Assembly: GCF_041222825.1 (NCBI RefSeq)
Contig: NZ_CP139482.1
Span: 3,539,501-3,603,500 of the forward strand
DNA from: Candidatus Thalassolituus haligoni
GTDB lineage: Bacteria > Pseudomonadota > Gammaproteobacteria > Pseudomonadales > Oceanobacteraceae
DNA: 64,000 nt
Direction of reading: 5' to 3'
Shown here: in pieces, positions 18,435 through 28,277 of the stretch
Position numbering within the stretch: the stretch's first letter is position 1
Layout: each line of letters begins with the position of its first letter
Notes under the pieces: generated by a model
What the model was told of the DNA's origin: nothing
The model's input: the letters and a program-made list of their open reading frames with translations, nothing else
Database searches by the model: none
Position numbers and translations under genes: made by a program

Positions 18435-19167
18435 TGGCTTTCAGCCGCGCTGCGGCTGCCTCTCGTACTTCGTTGTCTTCGTCTTGCAGTACCGGGTGCA
18501 AGGTATCCAGCGGGGCGTTGGCTACTGCTTCCAGCCGTACCGTCCAGTCCGGGTCATCAAGCAGCACCACCACATCCGGCCCATGTAAGCGGGAAGCCAC
18601 AATACGACGCACTTCTGGTTCCGGGTCGTGGGCCATCATTACCAGACTTTCTTCTGGCAGGCGTTTGGCCACCATTTTGCGTACCTGGCGATCTTCATCC
18701 CGCATAAAGCGGAACAGACGTCCTTCCGGCAGCCGCTGCACCACGTAGGCCCGCACCAGATAGTCACGGTCGACGGCCATTTTTTCCAGCTGTTCCAGGG
18801 GCAGACGATCCGCCACTGTGATCCGTACTTCGCGATCTTCATCATTCATCAGCGCGTGCAGCTGCTCCCGTGGCAAGCGGTAGGCAACAGCACGACGTAC
18901 AGCTTCGTCAGAGTCGGTGACCAGTCTGCCGAGATCTTCCAGCGGGGAATAACGAACCGCAATGGCGCGGCGTTCCCAAAAGGCATCGGCCAGGTAATGA
19001 CGTGCCAGTTCCGGGTTGAAACGCAAAAAGCGATCCATTTGCCGCCCGCTGTCGACCGCGATACAGGCATCACCGGGGATGCAGCGACCAGCCAGTAACA
19101 GATTGGCACGGTAACGGCAGCGACGGCAGTCGCCAATCGGAGTGAGATTCTCGGTATCAGAATTCAT
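18427..19167 (-). CDS. lrv: LRV protein: Fe-S cluster plus leucine-rich variant repeats
   Basis: ATG at 19167 is preceded by GGAG; an upstream in-frame ATG at 19227 is not. The 246-residue product has an N-terminal cysteine cluster (CRRCRYRANLLLAGRC, then a further Cys in GDACI) matching the 4Fe-4S module of the A. vinelandii LRV protein. About eight ~24-residue helical repeats follow (LVTDSDEAVRRAVAYRLPRE, MNDEDREVRITVADRLPLEQ, MRDEDRQVRKMVAKRLPEES). In A. vinelandii lrv lies downstream of nifY, as here. The biochemical role is unknown; the repeat surface suggests protein binding. Confidence 0.85.
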   Translation of the reverse strand: MNSDTENLTPIGDCRRCRYRANLLLAGRCIPGDACIAVDSGRQMDRFLRFNPELARHYLADAFWERRAIAVRYSPLEDLGRLVTDSDEAVRRAVAYRLPREQLHALMNDEDREVRITVADRLPLEQLEKMAVDRDYLVRAYVVQRLPEGRLFRFMRDEDRQVRKMVAKRLPEESLVMMAHDPEPEVRRIVASRLHGPDVVVLLDDPDWTVRLEAVANAPLDTLHPVLQDEDNEVREAAAARLKASV

Positions 19168-19177
19168 GCTGTCTCCG

Positions 19178-19444
19178 CTAGTCGTCAATAATTTCGGCAA
19201 ATACAACCCCGGAAGCAACTTCAACATCGCGGGTCAGGGTCGAGCAATGATCACGGGAATCCACCAGAAACACGTTAAACCCCGGTCTTTCAAGGTAGGG
19301 ATACGGGAAGTTGATGTCGTCATCAAAGCACCAGGTAAAGTGCATGCCTTTGTACTGCTCACGCAGTTCAAGCAGGGTTTGTTCACTCAGGCCCTGTTGT
19401 TCGACATAGTCAAAAATAACTTGCAGTTGATGGCGATTACTCAT
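19178..19444 (-). CDS. Conserved small nif-operon protein between nafY and lrv
   Basis: The product has 88 residues starting MSNRHQLQVIFDYVEQQGLS. ATG at 19444 overlaps the nafY stop (ATGA) and has AGGAG upstream; the GTG at 19453 abuts that site and is unlikely. Residues WCFDDDINFPYPYLERPGFN suggest a compact acidic domain with many aromatic residues. An uncharacterised small ORF occupies the same nifY-lrv position in A. vinelandii, so this is probably its orthologue. No function is known. Confidence 0.75.
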   Translation of the reverse strand: MSNRHQLQVIFDYVEQQGLSEQTLLELREQYKGMHFTWCFDDDINFPYPYLERPGFNVFLVDSRDHCSTLTRDVEVASGVVFAEIIDD

Positions 19445-20163
19445 GATAAACACTCCTGCTGTCTGGCCCAGGTCGCCCGTGCGGACGCTTCCATAATTTT
19501 TAACAACCAGGGTGGTGGTGTTTGATCCAGCACCCGTTGGAACTCAGCCATCATGGCAGTCGCAGCGCGTGGCGATCCTGACTTGACCGGGTGTAAACCG
19601 GCATTCACCACTTTGGCACTGGCAATGCCACCAATGGTCAGTGCGCAGAGGACGTGACAGTCGCGAATCAGACCCGCTCTGGCGCTGTGTTTGTCGCCTT
19701 CAAACTGGTCTGCGAGCGTTCTTGTATCTGGCACTTCACGCACATCAATCAGGCGTATTTCCTGTGCCGATACCTGATACACCAGAAACCGCTCACAGGT
19801 GCCAAACGGGCCATCAACCCGATCACCCCGATTGGAAGCGCAGGCAATACGCACAGAACCTGGCATATCACCTTCGTCGTAGGCTTGTGGCGTTGGCACC
19901 GACTGGCGCATATCCACTCCCTGCCCGCGCAGCAGGGCAATGACCTGACGCAGGGTGTCATCGCTGACCGGTTTCAGTGCTCCCCGGCCCGACTGACGCA
20001 GACGATTCAGACGTAAACGCCCGAGCCGTTGTGGCGTTAAAGGCAACCCCACTGCCCGGATCAGAATCTCCATCCACTCTGCCAGAGCTATATCGGGCAA
20101 CAACCTCGACGCCATACCAATCCGCAGCGCAACGTGGTCGTTCAACCCAGACGCCGCGGCCAC
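19441..20163 (-). CDS. nafY: NafY/NifY FeMo-cofactor and apodinitrogenase-binding protein
   Basis: The 240-residue product has two parts: a helical N-terminal domain (LNDHVALRIGMASRLLPDIA), typical of the NafY apodinitrogenase-binding region, and a C-terminal PF02579 domain (GSVRIACASNRGDRVDGPFG, FLVYQVSAQEIRLIDVREV) that binds FeMo-co. The start is GTG at 20163, two bases past the nifT stop, with GGAGG at good spacing. It follows nifHDKT as nifY/nafY does in Azotobacter. A second, paralogous copy lies at 38895-39608. Confidence 0.87.
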   Translation of the reverse strand: MAAASGLNDHVALRIGMASRLLPDIALAEWMEILIRAVGLPLTPQRLGRLRLNRLRQSGRGALKPVSDDTLRQVIALLRGQGVDMRQSVPTPQAYDEGDMPGSVRIACASNRGDRVDGPFGTCERFLVYQVSAQEIRLIDVREVPDTRTLADQFEGDKHSARAGLIRDCHVLCALTIGGIASAKVVNAGLHPVKSGSPRAATAMMAEFQRVLDQTPPPWLLKIMEASARATWARQQECLS

Positions 20164-20164
20164 C

Positions 20165-20386
20165 TCAAGCCTCCGCGCCGCGTTTTGCCCGAATGGTCAG
20201 GGGCAAATCCGGCTTACCGGGCAAGGTGTCAATGATATAGCTGGAGCCATCACCCAGGGTCAGCTCACCCCCCCAGGTATCGGCAGTATCAAATTCGATG
20301 GAAGCGACAATGTCTTCCTGGTCTTTTTTGGGTACATACAGGGTCAGCTCACCCTTGTCATTTTCGCGCAGCATTACGTTTGGCAT
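20165..20386 (-). CDS. nifT: Nitrogen fixation protein NifT
   Basis: ATG at 20386 follows GAGGGT and gives a 73-residue protein of the usual NifT size; the frame-open extension to 20440 is not preceded by a ribosome site. Residues MPNVMLREND, LTLYVPKKDQEDIV and WGGELTLGDGSSYII are typical NifT sequence. It follows nifK and precedes nafY as in Azotobacter. NifT is conserved but largely dispensable, and its biochemical role is unclear. Confidence 0.92.
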   Translation of the reverse strand: MPNVMLRENDKGELTLYVPKKDQEDIVASIEFDTADTWGGELTLGDGSSYIIDTLPGKPDLPLTIRAKRGAEA

Positions 20387-20430
20387 GAGACTACCCTCTA
20401 TCGAGTTGGATCTGACTAAATGGGTATGCA

Positions 20431-20467
20431 GAAAAGCCACGAAAAATCAGATTTCTCGCGGCTTTTC
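20431..20467 (-). terminator. Stem-loop between nifK and nifT
   Basis: GAAAAGCC (20431-20438) pairs with GGCTTTTC (20460-20467), with further imperfect pairing inside. It lies in the nifK-nifT gap and may stabilise the nifHDK mRNA 3' end or attenuate expression of the downstream genes. Confidence 0.5.
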
Positions 20468-20539
20468 AGACCCCGGCCTGAACCGGGAAGCGACACTACT
20501 ACGTCGTTTACAACGTTAAACACGGGGAGTGGTGGTTGA

Positions 20540-20570
20540 CATCAGAGCCAATTCCAACGCTGCTCTGATG
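20540..20570 (-). terminator. Second stem-loop just after nifK
   Basis: CATCAGAGC (20540-20548) pairs with GCTCTGATG (20562-20570), a 9-bp perfect stem with a 13-base loop, 28 bases after the nifK stop. There is no U-tract, so transcript processing or stabilisation is more likely than full termination. Confidence 0.5.
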
Positions 20571-20598
20571 ATGATGCCAGCCACACCCAGTGTGATTC

Positions 20599-22170
20599 TT
20601 AGCGAATCAAATCGTAGTTATAGTCAGTGGTCTGCATGCCGCGAGTATCATCATCCAGACGTTCCAGCACTGCGTTGACGATGGTGGTCAGCATCTGCAT
20701 GGCACCTTCGTAGCCCAGGGTAGTCTGGCGATGCAGGTGGTGACGGTCAAAGATCGGGAAGCCCAGGCGGATCAGTGGAACTTCGAACTCTTTGCCCTTG
20801 TACAGGGTGTCACGCTGGATAAACTTGCCGTAGCTGTTACCAATCATGAAGTCTGGCTGGTTGGTGAATACCAGTGAGCGCATGTGCCACAGGTCTTTAC
20901 CGATGTGAACTTCACAGTCGGAACCTTGTGGGTATGTAGCCAGCATGGCATCCATCATTTTCTTCCAACGCTTGTTACCGTTGTTAGCCAGAATATGAGT
21001 CGGTTCACAACCCAGTTCCAACAGGAACTTGGTCATGCCTTCGACGTAGTCTGGATCACCCCAAAGTGCGAACTTCTTGCCGTGCAACCAGGTGTGGGAG
21101 TCGGTCATCATGTCGACCAGGCGACCACGCTCTTTTTCCAGTTCCGCCGCGATTGGCTTGCCGGTGATTTCGCTGACTTTCATCAGGAATTCGTCGGTCC
21201 AGCCCAGACCCATAGGGATCTTCAGAGCAGGGACGTCGTGCTTCCAGGTGCCCTTGATGAACTTGGTGGTTTTTACCAGCTGGTTAGGCTGCAGCATGAT
21301 GGTGTTCAGTGCGTTTGGCGCATCCTTCACTTCATCCTGTGTTGTGCCACCGGCGTACATGCGGAACTGGCCATCAGCCGGAGTATCCAGTACTTCGTCA
21401 GGATCAGACAGCATGGTGAAATCGACATCCATCTCTTTCATCATGCGCTTGATGACACGGTAGTTACCCAGATAGGTTTCAAAACCTGGTACCAGGTTCA
21501 GCTTACCGTTGCTGCCAACCACCTTGTCTTCCATGAAGTTCAGGGTGAAGTAGCGAGCAATACCTTCAAACATATTGTCCCAGCCAGTCACGTGTGAACC
21601 CACAAATGATGGGGTATGCGCGTAAGGCGTTGGGTATTCCTGCGGAATATGACCTTCCTTTTTGGTGTTGTTGATAAAGGCGTTAAGGTCATCGCCGATC
21701 ACTTCTGCCATGCAGGTGGTGGATACCGCAATCATGTCTGGTTTGTAAGTTGCCTTACAGTTTTCCAGACCATCTTTCATGTTTTGCTGACCACCAAATA
21801 CGGCTGCGTCTTCTGTCATGGAGTCAGATACACAAGCAATCGGCTCTTTGAAGTGACGGTTGAAGTAGGTACGGAAGTACGCTACGCAACCCTGGGAACC
21901 GTGAACGTAAGGCATGGTTTTTTCAAAACCCAGTGCACACAATACTGCACCCAGTGGCTGACAAGCCTTGGCTGGGTTAACCGTCAGGGCTTCACGCTGG
22001 AAGTTCAGATCCTGATACTCCTGAGTGGTCGTCCACATGAAGGTTTCGTCGATCTTTTCCTGGCTGTGTGCTTCTTCGAAGCTGGCTTTCTTGTTACGCA
22101 GTGACTCTTTGTAATCATCGTCACGGAACAGCGGATAGCTTGGTTTGATGTTGTCTACTGACTGGCTCAT
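20599..22170 (-). CDS. nifK: Nitrogenase MoFe protein beta chain NifK
   Basis: The 523-residue product has the same length as A. vinelandii NifK and identical numbering of the P-cluster ligands: C70 (AKACQPLGA), C95 (GSQGCVAYF), C153 (STTCMAEVIGDD) and S188 (AHTPS). With NifD it forms the alpha2beta2 dinitrogenase that reduces N2. ATG follows GGAGGAGG. nifD lies 100 bases upstream and nifT 212 bases downstream, with two stem-loops in the latter gap. Expression is from the nifH promoter. Confidence 0.98.
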   Translation of the reverse strand: MSQSVDNIKPSYPLFRDDDYKESLRNKKASFEEAHSQEKIDETFMWTTTQEYQDLNFQREALTVNPAKACQPLGAVLCALGFEKTMPYVHGSQGCVAYFRTYFNRHFKEPIACVSDSMTEDAAVFGGQQNMKDGLENCKATYKPDMIAVSTTCMAEVIGDDLNAFINNTKKEGHIPQEYPTPYAHTPSFVGSHVTGWDNMFEGIARYFTLNFMEDKVVGSNGKLNLVPGFETYLGNYRVIKRMMKEMDVDFTMLSDPDEVLDTPADGQFRMYAGGTTQDEVKDAPNALNTIMLQPNQLVKTTKFIKGTWKHDVPALKIPMGLGWTDEFLMKVSEITGKPIAAELEKERGRLVDMMTDSHTWLHGKKFALWGDPDYVEGMTKFLLELGCEPTHILANNGNKRWKKMMDAMLATYPQGSDCEVHIGKDLWHMRSLVFTNQPDFMIGNSYGKFIQRDTLYKGKEFEVPLIRLGFPIFDRHHLHRQTTLGYEGAMQMLTTIVNAVLERLDDDTRGMQTTDYNYDLIR

Positions 22171-22270
22171 AAGAGTCCTCCTCCCGCGCCACGAATCTGT
22201 GGTCTGGCGGGTAAATGGGATGATTCAGATGAGGGCAACCACGCCCTCACCCGTTCTTGCATCGGGAATA

Positions 22271-23749
22271 TCAGGCGGTTGCTGCCACAGCGGAGTCTTC
22301 CGCTTCGGTTTTCTTCCATGGCACTGCCAGCATTTTCCAACATGGGTTGTTCAGGGTCATGTCCATGTCACGGGCGAAGATAGCGAAGCCATCAAAGCCG
22401 TGATAAGGGCCTGAATAATCCCAGGAGTGCATTTGACGGAAAGGCACGCCCATTTTCTGGAAGATGTATTTTTCCTTGATGCCGGAACCGATCAGGTCTG
22501 GCTGTACCCGCTTGACGAATTCTTCGAATTCATAGCCGGTCACATCATCGTACAGCAGGGTGGAGTCACCCATTTCTTTCAGGGTACGGTCGTAGTCATC
22601 GTTGTGACCAAATTCATAACCAGTACCAACCACTTCCATACCCAAGTCTTCGTAAGCGCCAATCACGTGACGTGGACGCAAACCACCGATGTAAAGCATG
22701 ACGCGCTTGCCTTCCAGACGAGGACGGAATTTGGCAATCACCGCTTCCCATTCTGGCTGGTATCTGGCGATCACTTCTTCGCACTTGGCCTGAATGCTTT
22801 CGTCAAACTGAGCCGCAATCTTGCGCAGTGACTCACAAGTCTTGGTTGGGCCAAAGAAGTTGTATTCCATCCAGGGAATCTTGTACTTCTCTTCCATGTG
22901 ACGAGAGATGTAGTTCATGGAGCGGTAGCAGTGAACCAGATTCAGCTTCACTTTTGGCGTCAACTCGATTTCAGAGATGGTGCCGTCACCAGACCATTGA
23001 GCGACTACGCGCAGACCCATTTCTTCCAAAAGGATACGGGAAGACCAGGCGTCACCACCGATGTTGTAGTCACCGATAATGGCAACGTCGTATGGTGTAG
23101 TGTCAAAGCTGTCGTCTTCATCACGGGCACCTAATGCCCAGTCACGTACGGCATCGTTGGCAATGTGGTGACCCAGAGACTGGGATACGCCACGGAAACC
23201 TTCACAACGAACCGGCACAACGGTCTTGCCGTGTTCAGCCGTTTTCTTCTTGGCAACGGCTTCAATGTCGTCACCGATCAGGCCGATTGGGCACTCGGAC
23301 TGAATAGTAATACCCTTGTTCAGTGGGAACAGGGTTTCGATTTCGTCAATCAGCTTGGACAGCTTCTTGTCGCCACCGAATACGATGTCTTTTTCCTGGA
23401 AATCCGAGGTAAAGTTCATGGTCACAAAGGTGTTCACCCCTGTGGTACCGATGTAGTAGTTACGACGTCCAGCACGGCTGTATTGACCACAACCAACAGG
23501 GCCATGGGAAATATGGATCATGTCCTTGATAGGACCCCATACCACACCCTTGGAGCCAGCGTAGGCACAACCACGAATGGTCATTACACCTGGCAGGGAT
23601 TTTTTGTTGGAAGTAATACACTTCTTGGACTGTTCGAGGGTCGGATCGTTTGGAGTCAGGTGCTTGGCGCGGTCTTTTTTGGCTTTCTCTGGATAAACCT
23701 CAAGCACTTCTTGAATCAACGATTCCACTTCATCGCGTGACATGGCCAT
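22271..23749 (-). CDS. nifD: Nitrogenase MoFe protein alpha chain NifD
   Basis: The 492-residue product retains all key ligands, offset by one from A. vinelandii: P-cluster C61, C87 and C153; FeMo-co ligands C274 ([10 protein letters not shown]) and H441 ([14 protein letters not shown]). R95-R96 ([10 protein letters not shown]) and the GGLRPRH loop near the cofactor are also present, so this is a molybdenum nitrogenase, not a vanadium or iron-only form. ATG follows AAGGAGG. It is separated from nifH by 146 bases containing two stem-loops. Confidence 0.98.
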   Translation of the reverse strand: MAMSRDEVESLIQEVLEVYPEKAKKDRAKHLTPNDPTLEQSKKCITSNKKSLPGVMTIRGCAYAGSKGVVWGPIKDMIHISHGPVGCGQYSRAGRRNYYIGTTGVNTFVTMNFTSDFQEKDIVFGGDKKLSKLIDEIETLFPLNKGITIQSECPIGLIGDDIEAVAKKKTAEHGKTVVPVRCEGFRGVSQSLGHHIANDAVRDWALGARDEDDSFDTTPYDVAIIGDYNIGGDAWSSRILLEEMGLRVVAQWSGDGTISEIELTPKVKLNLVHCYRSMNYISRHMEEKYKIPWMEYNFFGPTKTCESLRKIAAQFDESIQAKCEEVIARYQPEWEAVIAKFRPRLEGKRVMLYIGGLRPRHVIGAYEDLGMEVVGTGYEFGHNDDYDRTLKEMGDSTLLYDDVTGYEFEEFVKRVQPDLIGSGIKEKYIFQKMGVPFRQMHSWDYSGPYHGFDGFAIFARDMDMTLNNPCWKMLAVPWKKTEAEDSAVAATA

Positions 23750-23789
23750 GGTGAGCCTCCTTCAAGTTAATAACGGGTAACAGACCGGG

Positions 23790-23817
23790 TTGCGCAAGCG
23801 AGGGGATGCCTGCGCAA
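23790..23817 (-). repeat. Stem-loop in nifH-nifD gap (distal)
   Basis: TTGCGCA (23790-23796) and TGCGCAA (23811-23817) form a 7-bp stem with a 14-base loop. Together with the neighbouring hairpin it could set the nifH to nifDK transcript ratio. Confidence 0.5.
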
Positions 23818-23827
23818 CACGGGTTCC

Positions 23828-23849
23828 GATAGGACTAATCTGTCCTATC
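23828..23849 (-). repeat. Stem-loop in nifH-nifD gap (proximal)
   Basis: GATAGGAC (23828-23835), loop TAATCT and GTCCTATC (23842-23849) form a perfect 8-bp hairpin 46 bases past the nifH stop. Such intercistronic hairpins can protect nifH mRNA so that Fe protein exceeds MoFe protein. Confidence 0.6.
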
Positions 23850-23895
23850 CCGAGCATGGGCAACTGACTCCGGAGAGGCAGATCAGCCCAGCTGC

Positions 23896-24816
<921 letters not shown>

Positions 24817-24931
24817 TTACCCTTAAGGGTTCGGGGCGGCAGGCAACCGTGCTTCATTGGCACTACTGATAAAAACCAGTAACTTCCGGCGTTTACCGAA
24901 AGCCTGTGCTGCCTGTTCACAGTTCCAATAC

Positions 24932-24947
24932 TGCAGACCTCGTGCCA
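24932..24947 (-). promoter_or_regulatory. nifH sigma54 promoter
   Basis: On the minus strand TGGCACGAGGTCTGCA matches the TGGCACG-N4-TTGCA consensus at all but one defined position. Predicted start of transcription is near 24920. Confidence 0.85.
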
Positions 24948-25041
24948 TTCTGCTAAAAATACATAACTCATTGTTTTTAAAAGATTTTAATAAATAAAGA
25001 ATGTTGATTTCCGGTATGTATCACGACAACAACACATGCGA

Positions 25042-25057
25042 TGTACTACACCCAACA
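25042..25057. promoter_or_regulatory. NifA upstream activator site in nifH/SIR2 intergenic region
   Basis: TGTACTACACCCAACA fits TGT-N10-ACA, 95 bases upstream of the nifH promoter. It is less symmetric than the other sites. The surrounding 24950-25200 region is AT-rich, as expected for DNA looped to bring NifA to the polymerase. Confidence 0.6.
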
Positions 25058-25160
25058 AACAATTTGTCGGGTTTTGTATCTTTGGCTGGCGCTTTATTAA
25101 CGTCTTATAGAAGCGTTTATATCTGGCTATAAAAAGCCCATATAAGTAGCAATATCCGAA

Positions 25161-25176
25161 TGTCGTCTTTACGCCA
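25161..25176. promoter_or_regulatory. Imperfect NifA-like site
   Basis: TGTCGTCTTTACGCCA is one base from TGT-N10-ACA and shares the TGTCGT and TACG core of the sites at 13602 and 38459. It lies 59 bases upstream of the candidate promoter of the SIR2-like gene and could also serve nifH. Confidence 0.4.
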
Positions 25177-25234
25177 AAAATAGCGTCAAGGTTGATTTGC
25201 TACATAGCGACAAGAACCTGCAGCAAGGCACCTG

Positions 25235-25250
25235 TGGCGGCCTGAAAGCA
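25235..25250 (+). promoter_or_regulatory. Weak candidate sigma54 promoter of SIR2-like gene
   Basis: TGGCGGCCTGAAAGCA has the GG-N10-GC spacing but diverges from consensus elsewhere. It sits 119 bases before the SIR2-like start codon. Confidence 0.35.
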
Positions 25251-25368
25251 CGCAAGGGCGGGCACGGGCAGAACCGTCACCGGCAGCTGCCGTTCTGGCG
25301 TGAATATTGAAGCAGCCGCAGTAACGCTTAGACGATTTACCCAAAATGACGACAGAGAGGAATCCCAC

Positions 25369-26220
25369 ATGGCAAGCTCGGAGCTTCTGCAAACACTGAC
25401 CAACGGTCTGCGCACAGGGCAGATTATCCCTTACCTGGGCGCAGGAACATTAAACGGTGTCGTAGAAACCACCACTGGCGAAGCGATTCCAGCCGACAGT
25501 GACAGCCTGATATTGGCAATGAATGACGGCAAACCCATGGCCCCGCGATTGATGTACGAATTTCCCCGTGCAGCAATGAATCTGGAAAACAAGAAAGGCC
25601 GCAAGTTTATCGAGCGTTTTCTGACCACCCAGTACGGCGAACGCCAATGGAGCCAGTCTTCCTTCCACCAGTGGCTGGCCACGATGGAATTGCCCTACAT
25701 CGTTGATATCAATCGCGATACCCAGCTACAAAATGCTTACCAGGGCCGCGCCCATACACTGATTGTAGGTATCTCGCGGATTGCCGGAACAGACTATCGT
25801 TTCCGAATTTTCCAGTCCGATGGCAATGAATACAGCGAAATAGACCAGGCCAGCGTCGACACTCAGCTGCCCGTACTGTTCAAACCAATGGGTACACCGG
25901 TTCCCGATCCTTGTTACATTGCCTCCGACGCCGACTACGTTGATTACATCACCGAACTGATGGGTGGCTTCGCCATTCCTGGTTTCCTCAAGGAATATCG
26001 CCAGGGCAAACAGTACCTGTTCGCCGGTATACGGATGCAACGGGATACCGAGCGTATGGTACTGAGCGATATGATCTACAACGCTGGTGAACCTGCTGGT
26101 TGGGTACTGATGCCGGAGCCTAATGACAAGGAACGTCGCTTTTGCGACAAAAAGAATCTGGTGATTGTTGAAGCCGATTTCAGCGATCTGATGGCCGAAG
26201 CACAAGCCTTGTCTGCCTGA
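25369..26220 (+). CDS. SIR2-like domain protein divergent from nifH
   Basis: ATG at 25369 follows AGAGAGG; an upstream in-frame ATG at 25300 lacks such a site. The 283-residue product starts with a helical segment and then GQIIPYLGAGTLNGV, resembling the GAG nucleotide-binding loop of SIR2-like proteins. No zinc-binding CxxC pairs of classical sirtuins are present, so it may be an NAD-binding or NAD-hydrolysing SIR2-like domain rather than a deacetylase. It is transcribed away from nifH and ends at a hairpin. A link to nitrogenase control or defence is possible; the family assignment rests on one motif and general layout. Confidence 0.58.
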   Translation: MASSELLQTLTNGLRTGQIIPYLGAGTLNGVVETTTGEAIPADSDSLILAMNDGKPMAPRLMYEFPRAAMNLENKKGRKFIERFLTTQYGERQWSQSSFHQWLATMELPYIVDINRDTQLQNAYQGRAHTLIVGISRIAGTDYRFRIFQSDGNEYSEIDQASVDTQLPVLFKPMGTPVPDPCYIASDADYVDYITELMGGFAIPGFLKEYRQGKQYLFAGIRMQRDTERMVLSDMIYNAGEPAGWVLMPEPNDKERRFCDKKNLVIVEADFSDLMAEAQALSA

Positions 26221-26226
26221 GTCCGC

Positions 26227-26252
26227 GCCGTCGTTCATCTGACAACGACGGC
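26227..26252 (+). terminator. Hairpin after SIR2-like gene
   Basis: GCCGTCGTT (26227-26235) and AACGACGGC (26244-26252) form a perfect 9-bp stem with an 8-base loop, 7 bases past the stop codon. No U-run follows, so it may be a factor-dependent terminator or mRNA 3' stabiliser. Confidence 0.6.
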
Positions 26253-26803
26253 CAACTCACCCACTCATTGGCAGGTGCTTTCACCCGCGCACCTTCCAAT
26301 GAGCATCACACGTTACGCCTCGTCATTGCTGTGTCGACAGCAGGGCTAATCATCCGTAGCCTCTTCCTTTCCCCTCGCTGGTGACCATCACTACACGTCT
26401 TTCGTCTCCCCGGCCAGGGGGCAAAATTCAATTAATGCATCACGAACGCACGAGCAAGGCTTCGCTGTCGTGCCTATTCACACCCTTTTGTCGTATAACG
26501 TCCAATACATTGACATAGCTGATAATCCCGCTCAAAAACCTGCAATCCGGCTTCCGAACACAGGTATAACTGCATAAGCAAACACTTGAAGCTGTCATCA
26601 GGAAGGCAGATGCTAAAAGCAGACGCTGGCTGAGAGTGTCTGAATCACATCAGACAACCACCTTCGCTCGATCATTGTGAATAATCCGACAATCCTGGGA
26701 ACCCGCCCGTTCTGCTCAGACAGGTGGTTCTCCGGAATAAAGGAAGTAAGGCCCGGACAGATGACCGGCCCGGTGCCAGGACCAAGGCAAAAAGGATAAC
26801 AAT
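26253..26803. other. Intergenic region upstream of glgC
   Basis: This 551-base stretch shows no convincing coding frame. It must hold the glycogen operon promoter, but no clear -35/-10 pair or GG-N10-GC sigma54 element was found. An imperfect NifA-like match (TGTCGTATAACGTCCA, 26489-26504) has no promoter at a suitable distance. AAGGA at about 26792 is the glgC ribosome site. Confidence 0.5.
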
Positions 26804-28078
26804 ATGCTCAAGAGCTATGATGATGATGTACGACTGCCGACCGATATTTCCCGCAAGACCCTTGCCCTGGTGCTGGCCGGGGGCGAAGGCAGCCGCCTGA
26901 AACAGCTCACTCGCTGGCGCGCCAAACCGGCAGTGCCCTTTGGTGGTAAATACCGCATTATCGATTTTGTCTTGTCGAATTGTGTTAACTCCGGCATTCG
27001 AAAAATCAGCGTGGTGACCCAATACAAGTCCCACTCCCTGATCCGCCATGTGCAGCGGGCCTGGTCCTTTATGCGTTACGAGGTGGGCGAATTTGTCGAA
27101 CTGATGCCAGCCCAGCAACGTATCGACAAGGGCTGGTACAAGGGTACTGCCGACGCCATTTACCAGAACCTCGATATCCTCCGTCATCACACCCCAAATT
27201 ATGTGCTGATACTGGGAGGCGATCACATTTACGCCATGGATTACACCCACATGCTGGCTGCCCACCAGCAATCTGGTGCTGATGTCACGGTCGGCTGTAT
27301 TGAAGTGCCCCTTGAGGAAGCTTCAGATTTCGGGGTGATGTCGATCGACGAGGACATGAAGATTACCCGCTTTAGCGAGAAACCGGCCAAGCCAGAGTGC
27401 ATTCCTGGCAAACCGGGATCGGCGCTGGCGTCCATGGGTATCTACGTGTTCTCCAGCGACTTTCTCTATCGCACCCTGATTGACGATAACGATAACCCGG
27501 ATTCTTCCCGCGATTTCGGTAAGGACATCATTCCTGGTGTGATATCCAGGCACAATGTTCAGGCCTTCCCGTTCACTGACGAGGTCAAAGGCAAACCCGC
27601 CTACTGGCGCGATGTGGGTACCCTGCAAGCCTTCTGGAAAGCCAATATCGACCTTTGCAGCATCACACCAGATCTCAACCTTTACGACCGTGATTGGCCG
27701 GTGTGGACTTATCAGCCGCAGCTGCCACCGGCCAAATTCACGTTTGACGACGAAGGCCGTCGGGGTGAAGCCATCGATTCCCTGGTCGCCGGAGGCTGCA
27801 TTATCTCCGGTGCCAGAATCAAGCGCTCAGTGATTTCCAGTGACTGCCGGATTCACAGTTATTGTCATATCAAGGACACCGTGATGCTGCCGCAAGTGAA
27901 TGTGCACCGTCACTGTCGCATCCAGAACGCGGTGATCGACAAGGACTGTGAAATTCCGGCTGGCACCATTATCGGTGAAGACATCGAAGCCGATCGCAGG
28001 CGTTTCCATGTTGACGAATCCGGTATCGTACTGGTCACCCCGGAGATGCTTGGTCAGAATATCCATATGACCCGTTAA
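26804..28078 (+). CDS. glgC: Glucose-1-phosphate adenylyltransferase GlgC
   Basis: The 424-residue enzyme makes ADP-glucose from ATP and glucose-1-phosphate, the committed step of glycogen synthesis. Visible motifs: nucleotidyltransferase loop [13 protein letters not shown] (24-36), substrate region [24 protein letters not shown], and [10 protein letters not shown] with the metal-binding Asp. The C-terminal part holds a left-handed beta-helix domain ([20 protein letters not shown]). ATG follows AAGGA. It heads a six-gene glycogen operon. Confidence 0.95.
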   Translation: MLKSYDDDVRLPTDISRKTLALVLAGGEGSRLKQLTRWRAKPAVPFGGKYRIIDFVLSNCVNSGIRKISVVTQYKSHSLIRHVQRAWSFMRYEVGEFVELMPAQQRIDKGWYKGTADAIYQNLDILRHHTPNYVLILGGDHIYAMDYTHMLAAHQQSGADVTVGCIEVPLEEASDFGVMSIDEDMKITRFSEKPAKPECIPGKPGSALASMGIYVFSSDFLYRTLIDDNDNPDSSRDFGKDIIPGVISRHNVQAFPFTDEVKGKPAYWRDVGTLQAFWKANIDLCSITPDLNLYDRDWPVWTYQPQLPPAKFTFDDEGRRGEAIDSLVAGGCIISGARIKRSVISSDCRIHSYCHIKDTVMLPQVNVHRHCRIQNAVIDKDCEIPAGTIIGEDIEADRRRFHVDESGIVLVTPEMLGQNIHMTR

Positions 28079-28092
28079 ACAAGACCTCTTAG

Positions 28093-28232
28093 CAGGTTGT
28101 TGATTTTTGTTTTCGAGACAGTCAATGCAAGGCAAAAACCGGCGAAAAGAGGGAGTTTATACGAGATAAATGACCGATTTGAGCCTGTTTTTAACAACGC
28201 AGTGGCCACGCAGATAGAAAATCAACAACCTG
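28093..28232. repeat. MITE-like intergenic element with 15-bp terminal inverted repeats
   Basis: CAGGTTGTTGATTTT (28093-28107) is matched in inverted orientation by AAAATCAACAACCTG (28218-28232). The ~110-base interior can itself fold (GGCAAAAACCGGC near 28133 against GCCTGTTTTTA near 28182). It carries no ORF. It lies between glgC and the GH57 gene inside the operon, so it is transcribed and may act as a stem-loop. Short repeats of this design are usually multicopy non-autonomous elements. Confidence 0.7.
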
Positions 28233-28277
28233 TTAGACAAGAACCACTGAACCCGCCCCCATAACGGACAGTTCGAG

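Noticed and set aside
20884..21597. 237-aa plus-strand frame opposite nifK
   Set aside because: Antisense shadow of nifK with no start signals or recognisable domain.
26489..26504. NifA-like site upstream of glgC
   Set aside because: TGTCGTATAACGTCCA has one mismatch and no GG-N10-GC promoter follows at a suitable distance, so NifA control of glg is not supported.
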